A stretch of DNA of 64,000 nt from Candidatus Nitrosocosmicus agrestis. Lineage in GTDB: Archaea; Thermoproteota; Nitrososphaeria; Nitrososphaerales; Nitrososphaeraceae. Numbering within the stretch: the first letter of the stretch is position 1; the number at the start of each line of letters is the position of its first letter. This document shows, in pieces, positions 27,661 through 36,855 of the stretch. The stretch covers positions 1-64,000 of the forward strand of contig NZ_VUYS01000014.1 of assembly GCF_008389435.1 (NCBI RefSeq), in the 5' to 3' direction. The notes below the pieces were generated by a model. The model was not told where the DNA came from and searched no databases. It worked only from the letters and a program-made list of their open reading frames with translations. Made by a program: the position numbers and the translations under genes.

Positions 27661-28119
27661 TTAATGATAAATATCATTCATTTCCATTACTTTCCTCAAT
27701 GATCTGAACCTATTATGATCATCCATAAGGATTTTTGATAATTTTCTGGTTATGTCAGTTACGCTAATTATTCCCATTAACCGATTGTCAGATTCTAACA
27801 CCGGCAACCGCTTTATTTTATTTGAAAGCATAATCCTAGTTGCGGTATCAACTGAGTCAAAAGTCATGATTGTGATAAGAGGAGACGACATAAGTTCTTC
27901 TACTAACACCTTACTTGGATTGAGTTTTTCAAGGCAAACCCTCTTTACAAGGTCTCGCTCGGTTATAATGCCTATTGGAACCTTATCCCGGTCGATCACT
28001 ATCACAGAACCAATCTTATTTTTAGTCAAAATGGATGCGACATCGTATGCAGTTTTATTTGCATACGCAGACACCGTAACTGGTTCACGATAAGACATTA
28101 TTTCGCTTACTGCGCTCAT
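27661..28119 (-). CDS. CBS-domain pair protein
   Basis: A 152 aa stand-alone CBS pair: MSAVSEIMSYREPVTVSAYA opens the first motif and VEELMSSPLITIMTFDSVDT the second, with GIITERDLVKRVC and GIISVTDITRKLS at the ends. It is a paralogue of the protein at 11585-11998, sharing the N-terminal V-SEIM pattern and the ERDxVKRVC motif. Probably a nucleotide-sensing module that works on a separate partner. It is divergent from the DNA ligase gene. Confidence 0.88.
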   Translation of the reverse strand: MSAVSEIMSYREPVTVSAYANKTAYDVASILTKNKIGSVIVIDRDKVPIGIITERDLVKRVCLEKLNPSKVLVEELMSSPLITIMTFDSVDTATRIMLSNKIKRLPVLESDNRLMGIISVTDITRKLSKILMDDHNRFRSLRKVMEMNDIYH

Positions 28120-28257
28120 CTAGAGAGAATAATCAATTAATACTTTATATAAAATTATGAATTCGTCCAAACCACTATATTGGTTTGTTGGGTAGAGTAA
28201 GCAAATAAAAAAACAAAGGTACATAAATTAAATATTTAGAATTTTAGACATAATTTA

Positions 28258-30018
28258 ATGCTATTCATAGAGCTCGCACAGACCTTCGAAAAAATGGAAA
28301 AAACCCGCAGTAGAATTGAACTTACATATCACTTGGTGGAGCTATTTACCACTACACCAGCTGAGATAATAGACAAGGTAGTATATCTAATCCTGGGGAA
28401 ATTAGGACCAGATCACGAGTCCAGTGAACTTGGAATTGCAGATAAAATTGTGATCAAAACTTTATCTCACTCAAGTCGAATTCCTGTAGACAAAATAATC
28501 AAAGAATATAACTCAATAGGTGACTTAGGTGAAGTAGCCTACAAATTCCTCACAGAAAGAACTCAATCTACATTATTTGCTCAGGTACTAACTGTAGACA
28601 AAGTCTTTTCTACATTGTTAAAGATAGCCCATACATCAGGAGTCGGATCTTTGGATATTAAAATAAGACTTGTTAATAGCTTAATTAACAGTTCCTCCAG
28701 ATTAGAATCAAAGTTCATAGTCAAGTTAATTCTAGGCAATTTAAGGCTAGGAATAGCTAATTTTACATTGTTGGATGCATTAACATTAGCATTCACAAAG
28801 GATAAGAAAAATAGAGTAATATTGGAACGGGCATATAACGTCTCCAGTGATTTAGGGAAAATAGCCGCTACACTTGCTAATGGGTCTCTTTCGGAAGTAC
28901 AGTCAATTTCAATATCCCTTTTCACACCTGTTAGACCAATGCTGGCTGAGCGTGCTGTCGATTCTCCAGAAGCTTTGAAAAAGCTTGATGGTTTTGGACT
29001 AGCGGAATTCAAAATTGATGGTGAGCGAATTCAGATTCACAAACAGGGTGAGAAAATAGAATTGTTTACTAGAAGTTTGGAGAATGTATCTTCAAATTTT
29101 CCAGACATAATCAACATGATTAAACTACTTTCTCCTAAGGAAATGATAGCTGAGGGGGAGATTGTAGCCATTAATCCTAACAATCTAAGATATCTACCCT
29201 TTCAAAATTTAATGCGAAGGAGGAGAAAATACAAAATTCAAGAAGCAGTTAAGGCTTTTCCAGTGATGCTGAATTTATTTGACATTCTCTTTATTGATGG
29301 TAACGATACTACTAATCTACCTTTTTTAGAGAGAAGACGGCTTTTGAAATTCGCTCTGAAAGACAATCGGAGTGACAGAATTAAATTAATTGAACAAACT
29401 CAGGTCTCATGTACAAAAGACATTGATGCTTTTATGACCAAAGCATTAGAAAATGGGTGTGAAGGCTTGATGTTAAAAAATCCCAAAACAGAATACAGAG
29501 CAGGAGCAAGAGGTTGGGCTTGGATTAAACTCAAAAAAGAATACTCTGGAAAGGTCATAGACTCGATGGATTTGGTGGTGCTTGGTGCACTTCATGGAAA
29601 AGGTAGAAGGGTGGGAAAGTACGGAGCCCTCCTATTAGGCGCTTATGATAGAGTTAATGACACTTTTTACACTATAGGAAAAGTTGGTACTGGCTTCACA
29701 GATGAAATTCTTTCATTGTTATCCGACAGGCTGAGCAAGTTAGTGCTACAAGGAAAGAGTCCAAGAGTTGAAGCGGGTTCTTTAATGATGGATGTATGGT
29801 TTGAACCAAGAGTTGTTTTAGAAATTATTTCTCCTGAGATTACACTTAGTCCGATATATACCGCAGCAAGAGATGCCGTAAATCTAGGTAATGGACTAGC
29901 GCTTAGATTTCCTAAATTCTCAGGGAAGATAAGAGAAGATAAACTTCCAGAGGACAGTACCACTATAGATGAAGTCTTGGAACTATATCGAAATCAATTT
30001 AAGCAAAAATCAAATTGA
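28258..30018 (+). CDS. lig: ATP-dependent DNA ligase
   Basis: Seals nicks in replication and repair. The 586 aa length is standard for the archaeal enzyme. An N-terminal helical DNA-binding domain (1-210) precedes the nucleotidyltransferase domain with K252-I-D-G-E-R as the adenylated lysine motif, and GEIVAI, EGLMLK and WIKLKKEY motifs follow. The OB domain occupies the end. An AATATTT element about 26 bases before the ATG fits a leaderless start. Confidence 0.97.
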   Translation: MLFIELAQTFEKMEKTRSRIELTYHLVELFTTTPAEIIDKVVYLILGKLGPDHESSELGIADKIVIKTLSHSSRIPVDKIIKEYNSIGDLGEVAYKFLTERTQSTLFAQVLTVDKVFSTLLKIAHTSGVGSLDIKIRLVNSLINSSSRLESKFIVKLILGNLRLGIANFTLLDALTLAFTKDKKNRVILERAYNVSSDLGKIAATLANGSLSEVQSISISLFTPVRPMLAERAVDSPEALKKLDGFGLAEFKIDGERIQIHKQGEKIELFTRSLENVSSNFPDIINMIKLLSPKEMIAEGEIVAINPNNLRYLPFQNLMRRRRKYKIQEAVKAFPVMLNLFDILFIDGNDTTNLPFLERRRLLKFALKDNRSDRIKLIEQTQVSCTKDIDAFMTKALENGCEGLMLKNPKTEYRAGARGWAWIKLKKEYSGKVIDSMDLVVLGALHGKGRRVGKYGALLLGAYDRVNDTFYTIGKVGTGFTDEILSLLSDRLSKLVLQGKSPRVEAGSLMMDVWFEPRVVLEIISPEITLSPIYTAARDAVNLGNGLALRFPKFSGKIREDKLPEDSTTIDEVLELYRNQFKQKSN

Positions 30019-31238
30019 TTAGATCAGATACCGAAAATCACAAATATTTATTTTACCATCATCGCTGGAGTCACAGCTATGGAGCGCCATTGAAATAATT
30101 CATCAACTTTGAGTTCAAGAGTCAATTTCATCAGTAGTGGAACAACTATGGATACATTTATGGGTATTTTATCCTAAATTTTGTTTTTTTAAGAAAATAG
30201 AAATCACCTATTCATTAGGTATGCTCTTCTCCATTATTTATACGGTCAAATAAGATGGTTTCTGATACAATTCCCTCAAAATTATAGATGATTTAGGTTT
30301 GATTTGGTGATATATCTGATGTCATTTGTAATAATATTCTGAATGGTTATAGGGTCTGATACTTATTGAAACTTTCACTAACATAGACCATTTTTGGAGT
30401 AGGAGAGATTTCAAACAGTTAACAGTCAAGAGTTGAAAGTGTACTAAATGTCATTATTAGACCATTTTTGGAATTAATATAAAATATACCTCTGCAAGAT
30501 CATTTATGACAACTTTTATTTAGTTCCGATCAAGCATAGGTTTATTTTTTCGTAAACAAGCAGTAATAAATAAGTAATAAATGCGACTTCATTATTGGAG
30601 AAATATACCCCATGAGTCTAAAAATCAAGGATTACGAAACATCAAAATTGTATGATAGTTCATCAAATTAAATAATTATCCTAAACGAATGTTGTAATTT
30701 AGAATTTTTAAATCCTTTGGTTAGATTATTCTTACATTATTTTTAATAATAGAAAGAACACTAGCAGGAATTACCAATAGTTGGTATAAAGAATCTGACT
30801 CTTATCGACTTTACCCCGGTCGATTGAGACATAAATCTATAGAGATTTATTCATATGGATATAGATTGAATGATTTATAAAAAAAACCACTATCTGAACG
30901 AATAAATATTTGATTTAGACTAATTGGCAGTTGTTCTTATATTATTTTCCAAAAGGATCGAATCATATAACCGATTTATAACTTTATCCAGGTGATTAAG
31001 ACTATAGATCTTGACCGTTTTTACTAAATTTTTAAGATCAATTCTAGCAAAGTTCTCTAGGATCAAATCAAATCGGAAATGGATATTGATCGTATTAATG
31101 TTACCAACCAGAGTATTCCATTAATCAACTGAAATCGGTAAAATTAAAGACGTAAAATGAATACAAGAATGATATATAATTAATAACTTCTCACATATAC
31201 AACAAAATTTTAATTTGTCTACTTGTTAAAGGCTTTAA
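30019..31238. other. 1.2-kb gene-poor stretch with weak repeats
   Basis: No convincing gene. It contains a stem-loop TAAATCT-ATAG-AGATTTA near 30832-30849 and two diverged copies of a 30-base motif (from 30808 and 30981, ACTTTAxCCxGGT core). The sequence TAGACCATTTTTGGA occurs twice about 75 bases apart, near 30385 and 30458. No transposase fragment recognised. A TTTTAATT box about 28 bases before 31239 belongs to the next gene. Confidence 0.35.
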
Positions 31239-32081
31239 GTGATTAAATTCAATCAGATCTACTGTGAGGATTGTAACTATTTTATGGATAACTTGAAAAA
31301 AGATTATGATACTATAGTAGATGTAATAGTTACCTCTCCTCCATACAATATTGGAAAAAAATATCATACCTATAACGACAATAAGGATAGAAATGATTAT
31401 CTTGATTGGCTTTTTCAAGTTGCAAAAAAAAGCTTTGCAATACTAAAAATTGATGGATCATTCTTTCTCAATGTAGGATCCATTACGTCAGATCCACTTT
31501 TACCTTTTCAAGTCGCTGGCAAATTCATTTTGGCAGGCTTTGTCCTTCAGAATACAATCCATTGGATCAAATCGGTTTCCATTGAAAAAGAAGATGTTGG
31601 AATCCGTAATAGTAGTTGTAGTGATGGTATTTCTGTAGGTCATTTCAGACCCATAAATAGCAATAGGTTCCTGACAAACTTACATGAGTATATATTTCAT
31701 TTTACTAAATCAGGTGACAAATTATTAGACAAACTTTCTATTGGTGTCCCCTATCAAGACAAAACTAATATCAATAGGTGGAAATCCGTTACTATGGATA
31801 AGAGAGATAGAGGAAATGTATGGTTCATTTCTTATCCTACAATTCAACAGAGTAGGCCACATCCAGCTACTTTTCCAGAAAAACTTCCCAGATTATGCAT
31901 AAGTCTACACGGTTACCATAAAAAGAATTTCTTAGTTTACGACCCTTTCATGGGAATTGGAAACACTGCACTAGCATGTTTAGAACTGGGTATAAATTAT
32001 ATCGGAACAGAAATTGATAAAGATTACATCGAATATGCAAATGAAATGATTTTAAAGAAATTACAAAAAGATAGTAAATAA
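31239..32081 (+). CDS. DNA methyltransferase, N4-cytosine/N6-adenine type
   Basis: A 280 aa site-specific DNA methyltransferase. The catalytic motif IV reads VTSPPYNIG (residues about 31-39), and the SAM-binding region comes later (YDPFMGIGNTALACLELG, YIGTEIDKDYIEYA), the order of the beta class. SPPY favours m4C methylation over m6A, but this is not certain. The central region between them should hold the recognition domain. The start is GTG. No restriction endonuclease gene is adjacent, so it looks like an orphan methylase. The gene-poor flanks suggest acquisition by transfer. Confidence 0.88.
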   Translation: MIKFNQIYCEDCNYFMDNLKKDYDTIVDVIVTSPPYNIGKKYHTYNDNKDRNDYLDWLFQVAKKSFAILKIDGSFFLNVGSITSDPLLPFQVAGKFILAGFVLQNTIHWIKSVSIEKEDVGIRNSSCSDGISVGHFRPINSNRFLTNLHEYIFHFTKSGDKLLDKLSIGVPYQDKTNINRWKSVTMDKRDRGNVWFISYPTIQQSRPHPATFPEKLPRLCISLHGYHKKNFLVYDPFMGIGNTALACLELGINYIGTEIDKDYIEYANEMILKKLQKDSK

Positions 32082-32161
32082 AAATTCAAAATTTGTTGGA
32101 ATCTAATTTTGAGGTTCCACAATAAAATGAACCTCGGATTCAACAAGCCAGTTGTGAATCC

Positions 32162-32584
32162 CTATTTGTACTTGAGGACTCTCAAAATACCCATACCCAT
32201 AATCACATACCCAATTACTATTATCCCAAGCGACTGTGGTGCCAAAATTTGGTTTTGACTCTCGCTAGGGCCAGACATTTGAGATTGATCTGAAGGCGTT
32301 AAGAATAGTGATGATAAAAGCACAGTTGTCCCCATAATTGCTCCACCTACTATGAGCAATACGGTAAGCAACTTTGAAACAACATTTATCCCGATACCGA
32401 ACGAGATAATAAATAACAATATTGAGCCACCACCAAATATTATTCCTCTATCTTTTGCTGATAATGGTATAAATCCGCTAGATTCATTAATCATTGAAAC
32501 ACCAACGTCTATAATATATATCAGTAGTAAAGCAAGCGCAAATGCCGCTAGTATTTCAGATGTAATTTTTCTTGTGCTTCCCAT
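32162..32584 (-). CDS. four-helix membrane protein, unknown
   Basis: A 140 aa protein with four hydrophobic segments: about 10-30, 43-65 (GIIFGGGSILLFIISFGIGI), 68-92 (VVSKLLTVLLIVGGAIMGTT) and 117-136 (GIIVIGYVIMGMGILRVL). The loop between spans three and four is Ser/Gln-rich (SDQSQMSGPSESQNQ) and probably outside. No family recognised. The ATG start is preceded by AT-rich promoter-like DNA. Confidence 0.65.
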   Translation of the reverse strand: MGSTRKITSEILAAFALALLLIYIIDVGVSMINESSGFIPLSAKDRGIIFGGGSILLFIISFGIGINVVSKLLTVLLIVGGAIMGTTVLLSSLFLTPSDQSQMSGPSESQNQILAPQSLGIIVIGYVIMGMGILRVLKYK

Positions 32585-32814
32585 AAAGTATCTTTACAGA
32601 TTGGTTATTTAATTATTAAAGATGCAAATCATAAAAAATATTTCAATCATATTTTCATCTTAAACAGCCCTTTAAGACTATTACAAGTTGCTGCTTTTTC
32701 AAGCAGACCTGTCTTTGATTTAAGAGACAACTCCAAGAGGATGACACATTGTTCTTAAAAAATATGATAGTATCCTTTTTTTTAATTGCAATCAAACAAT
32801 GATCACTCTTCTCC

Positions 32815-34077
32815 TTGTCGAGTACAAGTCGCTCTCAATCAGCTCAAAATTATTGTGATAGCCACGAAATCACTTGGAATAATCATATTGATCACATAGA
32901 TATTAGTATAATAATGAAGGTAATAATGGTCAAAGGTCCAATAGTGATAGATATTGTAGGCAGGATCAATATTATTGGAGCATATTATAAAAATCAGAAG
33001 ATACGATGGGATCAGCATAAGGTTCTCCCCATTGAATTTGAAGATTCAACTGAAATTAGGTTTATAGGAAAAACAACTTCGATCTTTGCAACGCATAACT
33101 TAAGGTACAGCAGTTTACGGTTGGGAACTAGAATTTGGGATCCTATATTCAGCGACATTATGTACCAAAAAGGAGATGTAATACTTATATTGGGTTCATC
33201 TAATTCGGGAAAATCATCATTTTCGTTGTTCCTAGTTAACAAGTTCATTAAATTAGGACTACGCACCCTACTAATTGATGGTGACATTGGTCAAGGAGAC
33301 CTTGCACCACCTACTTGTATTGGATCAAGTATTATCAATAAACAGACATACGATATCTCACTTATTGAATCAGAACGAATTTGCTTCGTTGGGGATACTC
33401 AACCTTCAGGACACTTTATTAGCATAATCACTTCAATCCACAAATTGTTAAAGAAATCCAGAGATTTTGACAAATGCATCATAAATACAGATGGGTTTGT
33501 TACAGGGAAAGGAGTATCCTATAAATTCAAGCTTGCTCAAACATTACATCCGGATCTCATCATCTATATGGGAAATGACGCAACAAAAGAGAGGCTAAAA
33601 GCAATGACTAAAGTTCAGAGAAATTACACCCCATCATGGTTAACATGCAAGAACCCTTCGGCTCTTGTCAAGAGATCAAAACACGAAAGGTACTTAATAC
33701 GGCTAGACACTTATTATAGATTTTTTAAGAAATGCAAAATTTACAAATTAAATTTGGATATGAGCGAATTGACAAGGTCGCAAATTATGGAAAAAAATCA
33801 TATTAATAAACTTGGTCAGACAAATATGCGAAATATGCAACTAAACCTACGCAATTGTCAGAATTACATTAAATTGAAAGTTATGATAAATAATTTAAAG
33901 GATGGTCAATTCGTAGGATTGGGGAAATCAAGCAGCAACGGACTCATAAATGGCTTTGGTATTATCAACGTTCTAGAAAACAAAAGATTTCATCTGTATT
34001 GTACCTCGCGGAATTTTGATTGCATTTATCTAAGCAATATAATTTTGAAAGGGATGAAAGAACGTCTTTTGTATTAG
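32815..34077 (+). CDS. polyribonucleotide 5'-hydroxyl kinase, Clp1/Grc3 type
   Basis: Phosphorylates the 5'-OH ends of RNA (and often DNA), as in tRNA and rRNA processing. The 420 aa contain the P-loop GSSNSGKSS at 127-135, LLIDGDIGQGDLAPP (the Clp1 DxDxGQ motif), and GDTQPSGHF. An N-terminal beta domain precedes the kinase core, and a C-terminal domain follows, as in human NOL9/CLP1. The start is TTG and somewhat uncertain. Its presence fits a genome with multi-intron tRNAs, although archaeal splicing itself does not need this enzyme (inference). Confidence 0.85.
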   Translation: MSSTSRSQSAQNYCDSHEITWNNHIDHIDISIIMKVIMVKGPIVIDIVGRINIIGAYYKNQKIRWDQHKVLPIEFEDSTEIRFIGKTTSIFATHNLRYSSLRLGTRIWDPIFSDIMYQKGDVILILGSSNSGKSSFSLFLVNKFIKLGLRTLLIDGDIGQGDLAPPTCIGSSIINKQTYDISLIESERICFVGDTQPSGHFISIITSIHKLLKKSRDFDKCIINTDGFVTGKGVSYKFKLAQTLHPDLIIYMGNDATKERLKAMTKVQRNYTPSWLTCKNPSALVKRSKHERYLIRLDTYYRFFKKCKIYKLNLDMSELTRSQIMEKNHINKLGQTNMRNMQLNLRNCQNYIKLKVMINNLKDGQFVGLGKSSSNGLINGFGIINVLENKRFHLYCTSRNFDCIYLSNIILKGMKERLLY

Positions 34078-34146
34078 TAGTAGAAATTATTCAAAGGCAT
34101 TATATACAAATATCAACATCACTGTTCAAAAATAGATTAGGTTAAC

Positions 34147-34308
34147 ATGACTGAACAAGCAAATCCAAAATCAACCTGTATCATATGTAAAATTATTTTG
34201 AGTAACGAAATTACTAAAGTAGATAAAAATCCAAAGTATCTCAAATATAAGGGCATAGTATGTAACAAATGCTTTGATCAATATTACCCCAAATTTAAGA
34301 CAGATTAA
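34147..34308 (+). CDS. 53-residue zinc-finger protein
   Basis: An ATG frame encoding MTEQANPKSTCIICKIILSN at the start, then CNKCFDQYYPKFKTD. Two CxxC knuckles 26 residues apart make one zinc site. TATATA at 34100-34106 lies upstream with room for a short leader. An opposite-strand hydrophobic frame overlaps and is probably a shadow. Function unknown. Confidence 0.65.
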   Translation: MTEQANPKSTCIICKIILSNEITKVDKNPKYLKYKGIVCNKCFDQYYPKFKTD

Positions 34309-34599
34309 GAATAATTTCAATAATAAAACAATAGTTAATACAACCAAAAACAATTATGAAAATCTGGCCTTGTCTATTTCAGAATTATGTTCCTAAAATT
34401 CTACTTTAAAAAAGTTTAATGAATTCCGAGGATTAAAATTAAATTAAATGGTTAATAGGCAATACGTAAAATCTATTTCATGAAAAATGTATTCTTATCG
34501 AGATTTATTCTTCAATACGTTCGTTGCTTATCTTATCGTTTATCGATTAATTGTCTAAATTTTTGAAATGGACAAGTTATAAACATAGGGGAAATTTAA
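34309..34599. other. intergenic, no gene seen
   Basis: AT-rich DNA carrying the presumed promoter of the TPR protein gene. Confidence 0.35.
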
Positions 34600-35829
34600 A
34601 TGAATTATTTTCATGAATATCCACCAATTTTTGAAATAGCCAATGTTTTAAATGGATATCCAGGTATAAATCAATACATCAAACAGGATCCTTTACGACT
34701 CGAGGGATTTTTAAAAGACATTTATGGTGCGAAATATAAGAAAGAAATATTCCTTATAGTCACGGCCGTAAAAGCAAAGATAAACGAGAGACTTGACAAA
34801 ATATCGAACTCCAAATACCCGGGCCCTATCCTTAAAGATACCATATCTTATTTGAGTTTAACATATTCAATGGAAGAAAAATCAGCTGCTTGGACAACCA
34901 TTGTTTGGGCCATGGGATTGAAAAAATTAACAGAAAGAGAATTTGAGAGATTCATTCGGGAATGGGGGCAAGATAATTCAAGAGCAGAAATAAACAGCAT
35001 ACCTATATTATCAAATTCATCTCGAACTTCTGCACAAATTAAGGAGGAAGTAATAGAAGAAGGTTTTAATTCTCCTTTTGATTATGATACATCGGATTCA
35101 TTATTTGAATTGGGTAACAAAATGCACAACCAAGGCAGGTTTGCAGAGGCAATAGAATGTTATGACAGAGCGCTTATGCTAAACCCCCAAGATCATAATT
35201 TGTTATCTAACAAAGGATTGTCATTGCACAACCAAGGCAGGTTTGCAGAGGCAATAGAATGTTATGACAGAGCGCTTATGCTAAATCATGAGGACCCGAA
35301 TATTTTACGTAGAAAAAAATACGCCATGGAAACTTCACAAAGAACCCAAAATGGTCAAATATCATCCAAATTGGTCCGATCCAAAGAAGTCAGAAGGAGA
35401 TCACCTAATTTATACTTAATAGGAATTATTTTGACATCAGGACTCTTATTTACCGGAGTCTTGGCATATGTTGTCTTGGAACTTCCCAACATCAATAAGC
35501 AATTTCTTTTGGGTGATCAGAATTTAGAGTCGAACAATAATTTAGATAGTACCGACAGCACAGAAATACAGCATTCAGATGTACTTAATAATCCAATCGA
35601 TAAACAATCCATTTCTATATTTACAGATAATATTGCAAATGAGATCAAAAACATCCCACTTAACACAAAAGAAGTTCAACCAGATCCTTCAAATGGAGAC
35701 AAAGAGTCGAAGATTGGAGTAACAGGTAATAATACCCAAAGTAAGAATACAGAGATTGATTTTACCAGTAAAACGGTAGATAATTTTAAATCGGAACTAT
35801 CAAAGGCTATGAAAACCACATTTGATTAG
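34600..35829 (+). CDS. TPR membrane protein next to the kinase/phosphatase cluster
   Basis: A 409 aa protein. Residues 1-125 form a helical domain (YPGINQYIKQDPLRLEGFLK, AAWTTIVWAMGLKKLTEREF) that I do not recognise. Two tetratricopeptide repeats follow (about 165-235), both with HNQGRFAEAIECYDRALMLN unchanged. A single membrane helix at about 268-292 (LYLIGIILTSGLLFTGVLAY) is followed by a roughly 115-residue Ser/Asn/Asp-rich tail, presumably outside the cell. The N-terminal domains would then lie in the cytoplasm. It converges with the PP2C phosphatase gene and may be a substrate or sensor for that system (inference). Confidence 0.75.
   Translation: MNYFHEYPPIFEIANVLNGYPGINQYIKQDPLRLEGFLKDIYGAKYKKEIFLIVTAVKAKINERLDKISNSKYPGPILKDTISYLSLTYSMEEKSAAWTTIVWAMGLKKLTEREFERFIREWGQDNSRAEINSIPILSNSSRTSAQIKEEVIEEGFNSPFDYDTSDSLFELGNKMHNQGRFAEAIECYDRALMLNPQDHNLLSNKGLSLHNQGRFAEAIECYDRALMLNHEDPNILRRKKYAMETSQRTQNGQISSKLVRSKEVRRRSPNLYLIGIILTSGLLFTGVLAYVVLELPNINKQFLLGDQNLESNNNLDSTDSTEIQHSDVLNNPIDKQSISIFTDNIANEIKNIPLNTKEVQPDPSNGDKESKIGVTGNNTQSKNTEIDFTSKTVDNFKSELSKAMKTTFD
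35123..35285 (+). repeat. exact 61-bp duplication inside TPR region, period 102 bp
   Basis: The segment at 35123-35183 recurs without change at 35225-35285, 102 bases (34 codons) later. Identity at silent sites shows recent duplication or gene conversion between the two TPR units. Confidence 0.8.
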
Positions 35830-35916
35830 TATCAAAGGTATGTTGTTAAAGAAGAAAATGAAGTGAAATGGTGTTATATTACGCACATTCATAAATAAAT
35901 TCGTCATTAAACTTAT

Positions 35917-36840
35917 TCAAGGAATTTTTCGATAAAAAAAACCTAATGTGATATCATCCCCACTTCCCTCGTCTGATGTTTTCCTCAGTATTTGGGATAA
36001 TTTTTTTTTCAGGTAAACTGGACCTCTATTATCCAGTAAGTCAAGGTAATCGGTTCCAATCTTTAGAAAACCATTCAAATTCCTAAACGAATTGGAATAT
36101 CCATCAGTTGATGCCAAAACTAATCTTGGTTGTAGTTCCTCTGTGGAATATATTTTAACATCATAATTATTCCAGCTATTATTCATGCATAAAGAATTGG
36201 TTTCATCCATTGAGGATATACTAGGTTTATTGGTTGATAGACTATTAGATGCAAAAGGCCTGACAAGGTTACGCTCCTTATCAACTATAACGATATCCCC
36301 GTCCCCAATTTGAAGGCAAAAGATGAAATTATTTGTCACCACGATTGTAATTGATGTCGACCCATATATCATTAGGGGATTTATGGCGATCATACTCGAA
36401 ATCTCTTCGCGGCATTCACCAAGTTCCTTTATGAGTTCGATATCAGATATAGGATTTTTAATCAAATGACTTGTTACCATTTCATTCCAATTTCTTACAA
36501 TATGTCTTGGAATTGTATACCTTATAATATCTCTTAATTGTGTTATGCTCGTTTGAGTCAAATCAATTGTTCGAAACAAGTTATTAAAAACCTTAACAGA
36601 AACCTTAGTCGCAGCTTGAGATCCTATCTTACTTCTGAAATGTTTTGCACTCCCATGCCCATCTGCAATTGACAATATTTTAACTTCGTTGAAGGGCTCG
36701 TTTAACCACCTAATTGAATCCTGATTTGGACGTTCAGAATATATGTGGGCAAGTCCTTTAACGGTAGCTCCAGATACAATCCAGTCATACAATGACTGAG
36801 GCTTATATTGAGATAAACCTGAGTTCGATGAACCGATCAT
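35917..36840 (-). CDS. PP2C-family serine/threonine phosphatase
   Basis: Removes phosphate from Ser/Thr residues using two metal ions. The 307 aa show the PP2C metal sites: ADGHGSAKHF near residue 60, LASTDGYSNSF near 240, and SGDDITLGFF at the end. It has no membrane span. It follows the kinase gene by 15 bases on the same strand, so it presumably reverses the phosphorylation made by that kinase. Together with the vWA gene these form a TerY-P-like triad. Confidence 0.9.
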   Translation of the reverse strand: MIGSSNSGLSQYKPQSLYDWIVSGATVKGLAHIYSERPNQDSIRWLNEPFNEVKILSIADGHGSAKHFRSKIGSQAATKVSVKVFNNLFRTIDLTQTSITQLRDIIRYTIPRHIVRNWNEMVTSHLIKNPISDIELIKELGECREEISSMIAINPLMIYGSTSITIVVTNNFIFCLQIGDGDIVIVDKERNLVRPFASNSLSTNKPSISSMDETNSLCMNNSWNNYDVKIYSTEELQPRLVLASTDGYSNSFRNLNGFLKIGTDYLDLLDNRGPVYLKKKLSQILRKTSDEGSGDDITLGFFYRKIP

Positions 36841-36855
36841 CGCGAGTATAAAAAC

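Noticed and set aside
20000-27700. Insertion sequence or integrase gene in the gene-poor region
   Set aside because: No transposase or integrase motif and no clear terminal inverted repeats were found, so I report it only as a possible decayed island.
31191-31418. 75-codon minus-strand hydrophobic frame
   Set aside because: It overlaps the promoter and start of the DNA methyltransferase; composition is that of AT-rich noise.
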